In this document: positions 9,393-18,388 of the stretch, one piece after another
Layout: each line of letters begins with the position of its first letter
How positions within the stretch are numbered: the stretch's first letter is position 1
Origin: a methanogenic archaeon ISO4-H5
Lineage (GTDB): Archaea > Thermoplasmatota > Thermoplasmata > Methanomassiliicoccales > Methanomethylophilaceae
NCBI GenBank assembly: GCA_001560915.1
Contig: CP014214.1
Span: forward strand, 62,001 to 126,000
Direction of reading: 5' to 3'
DNA: 64,000 nucleotides
The notes under the pieces: model-generated
What the model was told of the DNA's origin: nothing
Database searches by the model: none
What the model saw: the letters and a program-made list of their open reading frames with translations, nothing else
Program-made: the position numbers and the translations under genes

Positions 9393-12300
9393 ATGCGCAC
9401 AGTTGCAAAAGAAAAGACCAGTCCCGTCGCTTCTGAAGGCGGGGCATCCGCAGCTCCCGAGAACGGGAACAGCGGATCATGGTTCAGAACGCACTGGTGC
9501 CTGATCTCCCTGTTCGTGATCATCGCGGTATCCTTCATTCTGAGGTTCGCATTCGCGTACGGGGTCTCCGCCGGCGACAATTATGCCCTGTCCGGCGGTT
9601 CCAGTGCATCCAGTCACCTTCGCATCGTAACCGAGATACTTGCAGGAACCTATGATCCTGCCAACCAGATCACCATCAACTACCCGTACGGATCTGGAAG
9701 CATCTCTGGCCCCCTGTTCGACTACATCATCGCGGCCTTTGCCTACATCGTGACCCTCTGCGGGGTCAGCCAGGCAACTGCGGCCGCAGGAACCCTCGCC
9801 TGGTCCGCACCCATCTTCGGTGCGCTCACCTGCATCCCTGTCTATCTTCTCGGCAGGAAGCTGTTCAAGGACGAGAAAATCGGACTGCTGGCAGCGGTGT
9901 TCTACGCACTGTTCCCGCTCATGATCATGACGACCGCCTTCTCCAACGGAACCGAGAATGCATTCGTATGCTTCCTTATGGTCTGGTTCGTTTACTTCGT
10001 CGTGAAGACCCTCGAGGCCGTCGACGCAGTCGAGATCACCGGCGTAAAGCAGGTCTTCTCCAACGAGCCCGTCAGGACCTACATGCTCTTCTCCGCGGTG
10101 TTCCTGGCCTTCCTGGTCCTCTCCTGGACCGGATTCTGGACCATCATCGCCTGCGCGGCGGCCATCATGTTCGTCACTCTCCTGTTCAGGCGCATCGGCA
10201 GGAAGGACCTCCTGGCCACCGTCGTCATCGGCAGTTTCATCCTGCTGGTGGGAGTCGGAATCGGAGCCATCTACTACATCCCCCTCGGACTGTGGAGCCC
10301 CGTCTTCCAGGGCGGCTGCCTCCTGGCAGTCCTCGTGGTGGTCTACAGCGTGCTGTTCCTCGTCCTCGAGAAGCAGCCCTGGGTACTCTCCATCCCCCTC
10401 ACCATCGTGGTGATTGTCGCCGTCGCGGCCGTTCTCGCCGTGTTCGCACCTTCCGTATCTTCGGCACTCCTCCACGGCAGCAGCCCCCAGGTTGGTGCAC
10501 TCGCCACCGATCTCTCACACCAGTTCAGCAGGACCAGCATCTCCTCCATGGCGGCATACTATGGATGGATGACCGTCTGGTTCCCCCTGGCTCTCGGTGT
10601 CTGGATGGCATACAAGTACCGTGCGAACGCCAAATCCCACCTCTACACCTTCCTCATGCTGTGGCTGTTCTGCTGCTTCTTCATCGGCTGGTTCAGCGCC
10701 GACTACGCAGTCGTCGCCGGAGCCGGATTCGCAGTAGGATCCGCTGCACTCGTCGTCATGGTGTTCAGGGCAGTCGATCTCAAAGCCTACCTCAAGTCCC
10801 TCCGCGGCCTCGGCGTCAAGGGCGGACTGAAGAAGGCATTCGACTTCTTCCCCCTCGTCACCCTCCTCGTGGCCGTCTGCCTGGTCGCTGCCCCTGCCGC
10901 AGTGTATGCCGCAGATGCAGCCACCCCCACCAACAACGAGCACGCCAACTACTTCGGCGGACTCGGATACACGATCAACACCAACGATTCCAGCATGGTG
11001 AACGCCACCTGGAATTCCTACAGTACCCAGGCCAAGGCCGGTGCCCTCATGTCCTGGTACGGTTACTCCGATGCCGCCAGCTCCGTAGGCGGATTCAGTA
11101 CCGTCACTAGCTCCGTGGGCGGCGGAACCTCGGCCATGGCCTCCGCCTACTTGTCCGCAGGCAGCGCAGGAGCGATTGCCTCCTTCATCATCCGTCTTGC
11201 CGAGAGCAACCCCGACGCCTACAGCGCAACCTTCGCCTCTGCCGGCGTCCCCGACCTCGTCAAGTACATCAAGAACCCCGCCGACGCCCGCGCCTACATG
11301 TCCGCCCACGTCGACAAGTTCGTCGCATACAACACCAACGTCCACGACGAGAGCCTGCCCTACATCGTAGGTGTCTCCTACCTTACCGAGAACCTCGGTG
11401 AGAACCAGCTCGCAGACCTGTACAACAAGGTCCGTGCCGTCAGCGGCAACACAATCTCCTACATCGAGGTCGACGGAAGCATGCTCCCGACCTACTACGG
11501 CGACGGAAGCTACACCTCCACCATCGGTTACTACGGAGACTACGTGTCCACCCAGTATGACGGACTCGCTTCCCTGTACGAAGTGAGCTCCACCACCCAG
11601 ATGTACTACCAGTACGGTGGACTCGCACAGCTCTACTACAACTACCTCGACGGAATGTACGAGACCTTCCTGTGGAACGCACTCATCGGAGTGACCCCCT
11701 CCCAGTACGGACTCACCTCCACCGCCGGATCCAGCAACCTGACCCTCTTCGAGGCTCTCGCCAACTCCGACGGAACTGTCAAGGCACAGCCCGCAGCCGG
11801 TATGAGCGACTTCACTGTCTCCTACTGGCACGTCAAATACCGCGCCAACGACAACGCCGACTGGGTCGACATGGACGCCAACGCAGCCCTTGCCAAACAG
11901 AAGGCAGAGGGAGGTTACATCAACTACCTCGCCTCCGTCGTCGTCCTTGAGTACAACTCCACCGCCAGGACCGCTATCAGCGGAACCGTGACCTCCGCCG
12001 AGGACATCTCCGGCCTCAGGGTCGCTGTCTTCGAGAAGGACACCCTCGGCGCCAGCGGAGCCACCTCTTACATCCAGCGCAGCACCACCCACGTCAACGC
12101 TGACGGAACCTACACTGTCTCCGTGCCCACCGGCACCGATTATGTCGTAAGGTACTACGTCGGATCCACCGGCCTCAGGGACGGAACCCTCTACAAGACC
12201 TTCGACAGCGTCCAGACCGCCATGACCCTCTCCGCAGTAGCGGTCAGCGGAAACCTCACCTACGCTACCGGAGCAGGCAACGTTACTGAAGAGGTCAAGA

Positions 12301-14999
12301 TGACCTTCACCGGAAGCAACGGCAACGTCGTCTCCGCGACCTTCGGAGATTCCGCCCACCCCGAGGCATTCTCCGCCGACCTGCTGCCCGACGTCTACAC
12401 CGTCAAGGTATACAGCAAGAACAACACCGCACTCGGAACCTCCACTGTGTCTGTCGTCGACACCATCACTGGCCTCACCATCAGCGCCGGTATGAGCGAG
12501 ATCAAGGTCACCGTGAACGATGTCTACGGAGCAGCCCTCACCGAGGCTGCCGAGGTGACCTTCATCGATGCTTCCGGTAACGTGTTCACCAGGTCCGTTG
12601 CTAACGGCAGCGCATCCGTCTACCTCAATGCAGGCGAATACTCCGCATACATCGGAGGAAAGGACTCCTCTGCAACTAAGGCCTATGTCTCCACCGAGAC
12701 CAAGACCGTCACTGCCGGAAGCTCCGCAGGATCCGTGACCTTCACCGTCTGCGAAGCAACCGACATGTCTCCCTCGGCCGGAACCGTCTACTCGACCCTC
12801 GGATACACCACCGTTTCGGGAACCACCAACTACGTCCCCTCCACTCTGAACGGTAAGCTCACTGCTCTCGACAGCAGCAAGGCCGCTCTGAACGGAACCC
12901 TCACTTACAACAACAATGGCGTAGCCGGAACCGTCGCATTCATCAAAGCCGACGCAGTGTACCAGTTCGCAGCCGGTACCGACGGTAAGTTCAGTGCCAC
13001 TGTGGATGCCGGAGACTACACCGTCTATGCAAAGGACAGCAGCGGACACGTGACAATCGCTACCGTGGAGGCGAAAGAGGGAATGTCCATCGCTCTCGAG
13101 AATGGTAACAAGTATACCGCCTACGTCAGCATGTATCCCTTCAACACCACAGTCGGTCTGCCCTTCGTGCCTCTGACCTTCACCGTCAACGACTCCTTCA
13201 CCATCCCCGCCGCCACCGGCGCGGACGGTAAGTTCGTACTGAGCGTGCCTTCCGGTGCAACTGTGAAGTACGCCGTGGCAGCTGCAGACCTCACCGGTGT
13301 GTATGGAACCGTCATGACCTTCACCGATTACACCTCCGATGTTACCACCGTATCTGGAGACTCGACCGTCGAGTGCAAGATCGACAGGGCATCCAGCACC
13401 ACCGCTACCAACAAGATCAACGATGTCTCCAAGGACAGTCTGAGCTTCGTCGACTCCGACGGAAACCCCATCTCCAGTCTGACCATCAAGTTCAGCACCT
13501 ATGAGGCAACCATTTCCAGCGGAGCTATCACCGATCTGAAGAAGGGTACCGAGGCAGCTACCGGAATCACCCCCGGAACCTACTACGTGACCGTGAAGGA
13601 CCCCACTGACGTGTTCATCAACAGCCAGTCCATCAAGGTATATCCCAACACTACCAAGATTGCCCTGGAGACCGTCAACTGCTTCAAGCTCGAGTACACC
13701 CTCGGCGAGACCTCCGACAGCATCTCTATCGTTGCTGTGAAGGATGCAGACGGCAAGCAGGGAGCCACCTACAGGGATACCAATGCATACCTGGTTGAGG
13801 ACGGATTCGAGTACTACTTCAAGGTAACCAACGGTGACAAGGTCGCTTACTCGCAGACCTACTCCGCAGCAGGTTCCTTCAGCGGATACACCCTTGAGAA
13901 CAAGGTCACCGTGTCCGGATACGTCGGATCCAAGGCCGCCGGAACCGTCAAGGCAGTCTATGACACCAACGTCAATGTCATCGCCACCCTCTCCGAGGGA
14001 TCCTACAGCCTCGACCTGCCCGCAGCGAAGGTCGTCGACCTGATCCTCAACGCATCCACCACCAACGGCGGATACGTCTACAAGGCGACCGATGTCATCT
14101 TCGCTGACGACTACACCGTTCCCAACGAGAACGCGGTCTACAACGCATCCGTTAACATGACCCGCACCGAGGAGACTGGTGTCATCGCAATCTCCTCCGC
14201 ATCCTTCAGCAACGGAACCGGAACCGTCACCCTGACCGTGGAGAACAAGAACGACTATCCTGTCACCTACTTCGTGAACGGAAGCGACGCATTCATCCTC
14301 GACAAGACCTATGTCGTGACCCTCGACAAACTGGCGACCTCCTCATCCATCACCGTCACCGGATTCTACAACGAGAACACCGTCGGAGCTGGCAACACCG
14401 GAGTCTCCATCTCTGTCACCGACAGCGCCGGAACCAACGTCGCTACCAAGGTCATCCCCCGCACCGCGTCCTGGACCGGTGTCACCGGCGATCTGACTTG
14501 GGAGCGTTCCACCGACACCAACAACGTGCACGACTCCGTCGACGGATACAGCTACAAGTACGCCCTTGTGTTCCACAACGGCAACACCACGCTGAAATCC
14601 GCCACCGTCACCGCCACCGTAAGCGATGCAGATGCATGGAACGTCTCGGTCACCGATGCTGACGGATACCTCGTACAGGCCTCCGGAAGCGCATTCGAGC
14701 TCAACGGTCTCGGCGACACCACTCTGTATGTGGTTATCAGCAGCAAGACCGGATCCTCCATCACCTCCATTCCCAACGTGGAGCTTACCGTGGGCGGAGA
14801 TGTCAGCGGAACCGCCACTCTGGCCGCGGCCACCGGTACTCTCAACGAGACCGAGGGCTCCGCATCCGGTGACAAGTCCGACAACAACAAGACAGGCCTC
14901 GCACCCGCCTTCTGGATCTTCACCGTGCTTACAATCCTGATGTTCCTGATCCTTCTGTGGTCTGGAATGAAGAGGGGGGTGTTCTCACGCAGAAACTGA
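9393..14999 (+). CDS. aglB: Giant AglB/STT3-like oligosaccharyltransferase with repeat-rich extracellular extension
   Basis: Membrane protein of 1868 aa related to the archaeal oligosaccharyltransferase that N-glycosylates surface proteins. The first ~500 residues hold about a dozen hydrophobic helices with STT3-like loops (AGDNYALSGGSSASSHLR, then FSNGTENAFVCF). The expected WWDYG acceptor-site motif is represented only by SWYGY (about 11051-11065). The remaining ~1330 residues are Thr/Ser/Gly-rich and look like serial Ig-like or carboxypeptidase-regulatory-like beta domains, ending in one transmembrane helix and an Arg-rich tail. Typical AglB proteins are 600-1000 aa. I use ATG 9393 with a GGAG about nine bases upstream; GTG 9357 is an alternative. 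The downstream gene overlaps it by 43 bases. Confidence 0.8.
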   Translation: MRTVAKEKTSPVASEGGASAAPENGNSGSWFRTHWCLISLFVIIAVSFILRFAFAYGVSAGDNYALSGGSSASSHLRIVTEILAGTYDPANQITINYPYGSGSISGPLFDYIIAAFAYIVTLCGVSQATAAAGTLAWSAPIFGALTCIPVYLLGRKLFKDEKIGLLAAVFYALFPLMIMTTAFSNGTENAFVCFLMVWFVYFVVKTLEAVDAVEITGVKQVFSNEPVRTYMLFSAVFLAFLVLSWTGFWTIIACAAAIMFVTLLFRRIGRKDLLATVVIGSFILLVGVGIGAIYYIPLGLWSPVFQGGCLLAVLVVVYSVLFLVLEKQPWVLSIPLTIVVIVAVAAVLAVFAPSVSSALLHGSSPQVGALATDLSHQFSRTSISSMAAYYGWMTVWFPLALGVWMAYKYRANAKSHLYTFLMLWLFCCFFIGWFSADYAVVAGAGFAVGSAALVVMVFRAVDLKAYLKSLRGLGVKGGLKKAFDFFPLVTLLVAVCLVAAPAAVYAADAATPTNNEHANYFGGLGYTINTNDSSMVNATWNSYSTQAKAGALMSWYGYSDAASSVGGFSTVTSSVGGGTSAMASAYLSAGSAGAIASFIIRLAESNPDAYSATFASAGVPDLVKYIKNPADARAYMSAHVDKFVAYNTNVHDESLPYIVGVSYLTENLGENQLADLYNKVRAVSGNTISYIEVDGSMLPTYYGDGSYTSTIGYYGDYVSTQYDGLASLYEVSSTTQMYYQYGGLAQLYYNYLDGMYETFLWNALIGVTPSQYGLTSTAGSSNLTLFEALANSDGTVKAQPAAGMSDFTVSYWHVKYRANDNADWVDMDANAALAKQKAEGGYINYLASVVVLEYNSTARTAISGTVTSAEDISGLRVAVFEKDTLGASGATSYIQRSTTHVNADGTYTVSVPTGTDYVVRYYVGSTGLRDGTLYKTFDSVQTAMTLSAVAVSGNLTYATGAGNVTEEVKMTFTGSNGNVVSATFGDSAHPEAFSADLLPDVYTVKVYSKNNTALGTSTVSVVDTITGLTISAGMSEIKVTVNDVYGAALTEAAEVTFIDASGNVFTRSVANGSASVYLNAGEYSAYIGGKDSSATKAYVSTETKTVTAGSSAGSVTFTVCEATDMSPSAGTVYSTLGYTTVSGTTNYVPSTLNGKLTALDSSKAALNGTLTYNNNGVAGTVAFIKADAVYQFAAGTDGKFSATVDAGDYTVYAKDSSGHVTIATVEAKEGMSIALENGNKYTAYVSMYPFNTTVGLPFVPLTFTVNDSFTIPAATGADGKFVLSVPSGATVKYAVAAADLTGVYGTVMTFTDYTSDVTTVSGDSTVECKIDRASSTTATNKINDVSKDSLSFVDSDGNPISSLTIKFSTYEATISSGAITDLKKGTEAATGITPGTYYVTVKDPTDVFINSQSIKVYPNTTKIALETVNCFKLEYTLGETSDSISIVAVKDADGKQGATYRDTNAYLVEDGFEYYFKVTNGDKVAYSQTYSAAGSFSGYTLENKVTVSGYVGSKAAGTVKAVYDTNVNVIATLSEGSYSLDLPAAKVVDLILNASTTNGGYVYKATDVIFADDYTVPNENAVYNASVNMTRTEETGVIAISSASFSNGTGTVTLTVENKNDYPVTYFVNGSDAFILDKTYVVTLDKLATSSSITVTGFYNENTVGAGNTGVSISVTDSAGTNVATKVIPRTASWTGVTGDLTWERSTDTNNVHDSVDGYSYKYALVFHNGNTTLKSATVTATVSDADAWNVSVTDADGYLVQASGSAFELNGLGDTTLYVVISSKTGSSITSIPNVELTVGGDVSGTATLAAATGTLNETEGSASGDKSDNNKTGLAPAFWIFTVLTILMFLILLWSGMKRGVFSRRN

Positions 15000-15790
15000 A
15001 CTTCGCAATCTTCGCCGTGGCCCTTCTGGCCCTTACGGGATTCGCGGGCGTCGCCATCGCTGACGACAGCTCCGCGGATTCCTACGCATCCGCAGACGTG
15101 ACCTTCTCCGCAAGCGAGGTCAAGACCTCGGGCACCGTCACCGCCACCCTGAACTTCAACGAGGGCGATGCCGGCTTCTCCAAGGTGGAGTACTCCGCTA
15201 CTCTGCTCGATTCCACGGGAAAGAACACCTCCGCGACGATCACCAGCCCCACCGGGAGCTCAGCCACTGTGCCCTTCACCAAGGACCTCACCGTGACCGC
15301 ACCCAGCAAGGCCGGTACCTATACCCTCAAGGTGGTATACACCGAGACCATCGGTACCGAGACCAAGGAGTACACCGTCAACAAGGACCTGAAGGTCAGC
15401 GAACCCGTGACCCTCACCGTGAAGATCACCAACCCCGAGACCAGCAGTCTCGCCATCACCGACGGAGTGTTCTACTTCGTCCTTGACAATAAGAGGATCG
15501 AGGAGAGCAAGACCACCAAGAGCATCGCCATCGGTGATACCGCTACCTTCACCTACGAGCTCCTGGGAAGCACCCTCTCCAAGGGAAAGCACACCTACAG
15601 CCTGGTGGCAGCAGATAACGCTTACAACGTCTCCGGTCTCGGAACTGAGCACACCTTCTACTACGATCAGGGCAACATGAACGCATACACCTATCTGATG
15701 GTGCTGCTGTTCATCATTGTGACCATCATCGCCGTCTGGATCTACCGCAAGCCTGTCAAGAACTACGGTAAACCCAAGGCAAGGCGCTAA
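14957..15790 (+). CDS. Secreted membrane-anchored Ig-like protein, possible AglB partner
   Basis: 277 aa with an N-terminal signal-type helix (NFAIFAVALLALTGFAGVAIA) ending before ADDSSADSY, one or two beta-rich Thr/Ser/Lys domains, and a C-terminal transmembrane helix (about residues 240-260) with a basic tail (RKPVKNYGKPKARR). The start is uncertain: GTG 14957 overlaps the end of aglB, and a G-rich stretch (GAGGGGGG) lies inside. The composition matches the aglB extracellular repeats, and the overlap implies co-translation. No family is recognised. A surface-layer or cell-envelope partner role is an inference. Confidence 0.7.
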   Translation: MVWNEEGGVLTQKLNFAIFAVALLALTGFAGVAIADDSSADSYASADVTFSASEVKTSGTVTATLNFNEGDAGFSKVEYSATLLDSTGKNTSATITSPTGSSATVPFTKDLTVTAPSKAGTYTLKVVYTETIGTETKEYTVNKDLKVSEPVTLTVKITNPETSSLAITDGVFYFVLDNKRIEESKTTKSIAIGDTATFTYELLGSTLSKGKHTYSLVAADNAYNVSGLGTEHTFYYDQGNMNAYTYLMVLLFIIVTIIAVWIYRKPVKNYGKPKARR

Positions 15791-15800
15791 ACCTTTCAAC

Positions 15801-15827
15801 GAAGGGGGTCTCCCCCTTCACATTTTT
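15801..15827 (+). terminator. Terminator after the aglB operon
   Basis: Perfect 8-bp stem GAAGGGGG / CCCCCTTC with a TCT loop (15801-15819), followed by ACATTTTTATG. It lies 10 bases after the stop of the secreted-protein gene. Confidence 0.85.
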
Positions 15828-15922
15828 ATGTCTGTCCAATCATGGTGAATTTCCCGTTTTGGATGCTAACTTGCTAACTGTACTATTCTCATTTTAACTA
15901 GTTCTAAGAAGAAATACTCTGC

Positions 15923-16846
15923 ATGAACCAAGAAATTGATTCTGCAGCAAGTGCAATGTATACGAACAATAGGGAGAATCAGCTCTTCAAAGGTAGGATC
16001 ATCGGAAAGGATCTCTTAGCAAAATTGCTTGAGATGGTCAGTCCAGAGTTCAAGGGTCTGCCCAAGGAAGAGATATACGCATGCATGGACCTGGAAGACG
16101 ACGGGACAACCGTTGCAGGCACTAGCATAATGTCTCCATTCCCCTTCAATGGGCCGATTCTGTTTGATTCGGCATATCGTATCAGACTACCCAAGACCGG
16201 GGAACCCGGACCCATCGTCGGTATCGTGGTTCAAGGTCGCAAAACGCTGGATCCCCGGATGAAATGGAAGGTTATGCAATACTACTCGCGCTTGATAGTT
16301 GATCAGAGAAAGGACTACTCAACGGACGAGGAACTATTCGAGAATCTGAGGAAATCCATACTCATTTGGATTAGGTTATCGCAAAAACCGGATTTCCGCA
16401 ATTGTATGTACCGTTCATCGTGGTACAAGTATGATCGTGATCACCCTGAAAAAAAGGAGTACTGCCCTGATTGGTCCGAGTCTTTTGAGCTTAATGTGGG
16501 TACATATGATGAAGTTCCCGAGACTCCCGAATTGGGGGCACTTAGTATACTGTTCTCCAGTGAGCTGGATAATGCCGAGAAGACAAAGGAACTCAGAGAA
16601 AAGTATGATATTGTGGTGAACGGAGGCATTCTAAAAGAGGCGAGGGCGATGATTGCTGTAGCCACCGAGATGAACAAAATCCGCGAGGAACGCGACGAAG
16701 AACTGGCGAGGTTGTATACGGATGAGATTCTGAAGAAGGCAGAGGAATCAGATCGGTCCGAGGAGGATATTTTATCCGAGTTGACGGTTCTTCCCGAGCA
16801 TCGCAATCTTATCCGTGAACATCTCAAGAAGTGTCAGAATTCTTGA
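15923..16846 (+). CDS. PD-(D/E)XK nuclease family protein, Rpn/transposase-like
   Basis: 307-aa protein. Residues about 88-130 contain an Asp (ILFDSAYRIRL), then a beta-strand with IVGIVVQGRK and a following MQYYSRLI helix. This is the layout of PD-(D/E)XK nuclease-fold proteins of the Rpn / PDDEXK transposase group, where the acidic/Gln strand supplies the active site. The C-terminal half is acidic and helical (EEDILSELTVLPEHRNL). The gene is clearly richer in A/T and in codons such as ATA, AGA and TCA than its neighbours, consistent with horizontal acquisition. The exact active residues need alignment; the family call is moderate. Confidence 0.6.
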   Translation: MNQEIDSAASAMYTNNRENQLFKGRIIGKDLLAKLLEMVSPEFKGLPKEEIYACMDLEDDGTTVAGTSIMSPFPFNGPILFDSAYRIRLPKTGEPGPIVGIVVQGRKTLDPRMKWKVMQYYSRLIVDQRKDYSTDEELFENLRKSILIWIRLSQKPDFRNCMYRSSWYKYDRDHPEKKEYCPDWSESFELNVGTYDEVPETPELGALSILFSSELDNAEKTKELREKYDIVVNGGILKEARAMIAVATEMNKIREERDEELARLYTDEILKKAEESDRSEEDILSELTVLPEHRNLIREHLKKCQNS

Positions 16847-16853
16847 ACATAAT

Positions 16854-16953
16854 CTGTCGGAAGCCGTTTGTATGAACCGTTTTCCGACAGTCATTCCTTA
16901 TCCGAGACTAATGCCTCTGGAACAGAATCAGCGACCTTCAGAAACGCTGATTC
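16854..16953. other. Two hairpins between convergent genes
   Basis: The gap between the nuclease-like gene and the translin gene holds a 9-bp stem CTGTCGGAA / TTCCGACAG (16854-16862 with 16882-16890) and a perfect 9-bp stem GAATCAGCG / CGCTGATTC (16925-16933 with 16945-16953). Neither has a clear T-run, but the position between two converging genes suggests bidirectional termination. Confidence 0.5.
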
Positions 16954-16990
16954 ATCCAAGGTGGTTAGTACGCCCCAATGACAGGCTGTT

Positions 16991-17572
16991 TCAGGCAGTC
17001 TTCATCATCGACGCAGTGGTAATGTCTGTCCTTGAACGGTCCATGATACCGCGTGCGATGTCCTGTTTCCTTCTGACGGGAGCTACGGAATCCTTGATAT
17101 CAAGGGTCATGAGGACGTCACACAGCTCCTCCATCTTGGAGAAGATACGGGTAGCTTCCTGCAGGTTCCCTTTCATGAGCCTGTCGAGCATATCCCTTCT
17201 GAGCTCGCCGATGCTGTCCGCAAGACCCAGCACCCATGCGGCGGGTGTGATCTCCAGGACGCGGTAGGAGGGAATCTCCTCCCCGCGGAGGGCATAATCG
17301 TAGATGACCGTCTCTGCGAACTCCATCATGGCACTCTCCACATCGGCCCCGTAAACCAGCTTGGGATAACCGGAGACCGCTTCGATAAGGCCTGCCAGGT
17401 CGCTGGAAATGCTGTCGATGAGTTCCGGATCCCTCTGACCTGCGTGGATACCGTGGATGGCGGTCTTGGTCTTGCGGATGATCTTCCTGGAAAGGCTGAA
17501 TGCGAGATTGGTGGCCTCCTCTTCCGCGGCGAGCGCCTGCTCCGCCTCGGACATGAGTTCGTGAAGCTGCAT
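16991..17572 (-). CDS. Translin-family protein
   Basis: 193-aa all-helical protein of the archaeal translin family (COG2178-type), related to eukaryotic translin/TRAX, which bind single-stranded nucleic acids and degrade RNA. The diagnostic segment is YDYALRGEEIPSYRVLEITPAAWVLGLADSIGELRRDML at about residues 91-130. It is the last gene of a minus-strand run: truA ends 21 bases upstream. Its archaeal role is poorly known; RNA processing or tRNA metabolism is plausible next to truA. Confidence 0.85.
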   Translation of the reverse strand: MQLHELMSEAEQALAAEEEATNLAFSLSRKIIRKTKTAIHGIHAGQRDPELIDSISSDLAGLIEAVSGYPKLVYGADVESAMMEFAETVIYDYALRGEEIPSYRVLEITPAAWVLGLADSIGELRRDMLDRLMKGNLQEATRIFSKMEELCDVLMTLDIKDSVAPVRRKQDIARGIMDRSRTDITTASMMKTA

Positions 17573-17593
17573 AGACGGGTGATGGTGTTCCCG

Positions 17594-18388
17594 TCATAAG
17601 GATTTGTGGAACATCCTGCGCACGCTGTCCAGGTAGAGATCGCGTCTGAGGCGTTTCTCGTAAGGGGGTATGTCAGGCCTCTTGAATTCGAGATCTGGGT
17701 ATGTCACATCGAGCAGGGTCAGCCCATCGGGTTTGGCGATGCCGAAGGTCCCGTCCTCGCCGGCGAGTTTGGCCTTCACGTCATCCATGGATGACATGCC
17801 CTTGCTGACCTGCAGGATGGCGGCCATGATGCGGCGGATCTGATTCCACAGGAAATAGTCGGCGCAGAAATCGGTGATGATGAGTCCGTTCTCGTATCTT
17901 ACGTCGATGCTGTCTATCGCCATAACCGTGGACCTGCCGGTCTCGTTCTTGGCGAATCTCTTGAAGTCGTGATGTCCCTCGAAGAGTTTGGCGGCCATGA
18001 TGAATTTGTCTAGGTCGATGCCGAATTCGGGCACTATGTAACGATAGTAACGTTTCCAGGCCATGCGGGGATTGAACGCATCATCGATCTCGGTGGCTGC
18101 TGTATAATACACCCCATGGGAGATCGAATTGACTGCCTGAAGGAGAAGACCCAAATCCTTGAATTCGGTGTAGAATGTGACGACATTGCCGAGCGCACTG
18201 ACCCCCGCATCCGTGCGGCTCGCGAACTTCAGGTCGATCTTCTCCGGCGGTACGTGGTCCACCAGTTCCAGGTTCTTCAGAATCTCCCCTGCGACGGTGC
18301 GTATGCTGGGGTTGTCGTCGGTAGGCTGTATCTGGGAGCCGTTGAACTCGTCTCCCAGGTAGGCTATCTTGACTGCGACGCGTCTCAT
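17594..18388 (-). CDS. truA: tRNA pseudouridine synthase A
   Basis: 264-aa enzyme that converts uridines 38-40 in the tRNA anticodon arm to pseudouridine. The catalytic aspartate is in SRTDAGVSALGNVV (about residues 56-69), and the family motifs KRYYRYI, FEGHHDFKRFAK and FLWNQIRRI are present. ATG 18388 is the natural start (MRRVAVKIAYLGDEFNG) and overlaps the purD stop (ATGA), so the two are translationally coupled. Confidence 0.93.
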   Translation of the reverse strand: MRRVAVKIAYLGDEFNGSQIQPTDDNPSIRTVAGEILKNLELVDHVPPEKIDLKFASRTDAGVSALGNVVTFYTEFKDLGLLLQAVNSISHGVYYTAATEIDDAFNPRMAWKRYYRYIVPEFGIDLDKFIMAAKLFEGHHDFKRFAKNETGRSTVMAIDSIDVRYENGLIITDFCADYFLWNQIRRIMAAILQVSKGMSSMDDVKAKLAGEDGTFGIAKPDGLTLLDVTYPDLEFKRPDIPPYEKRLRRDLYLDSVRRMFHKSL

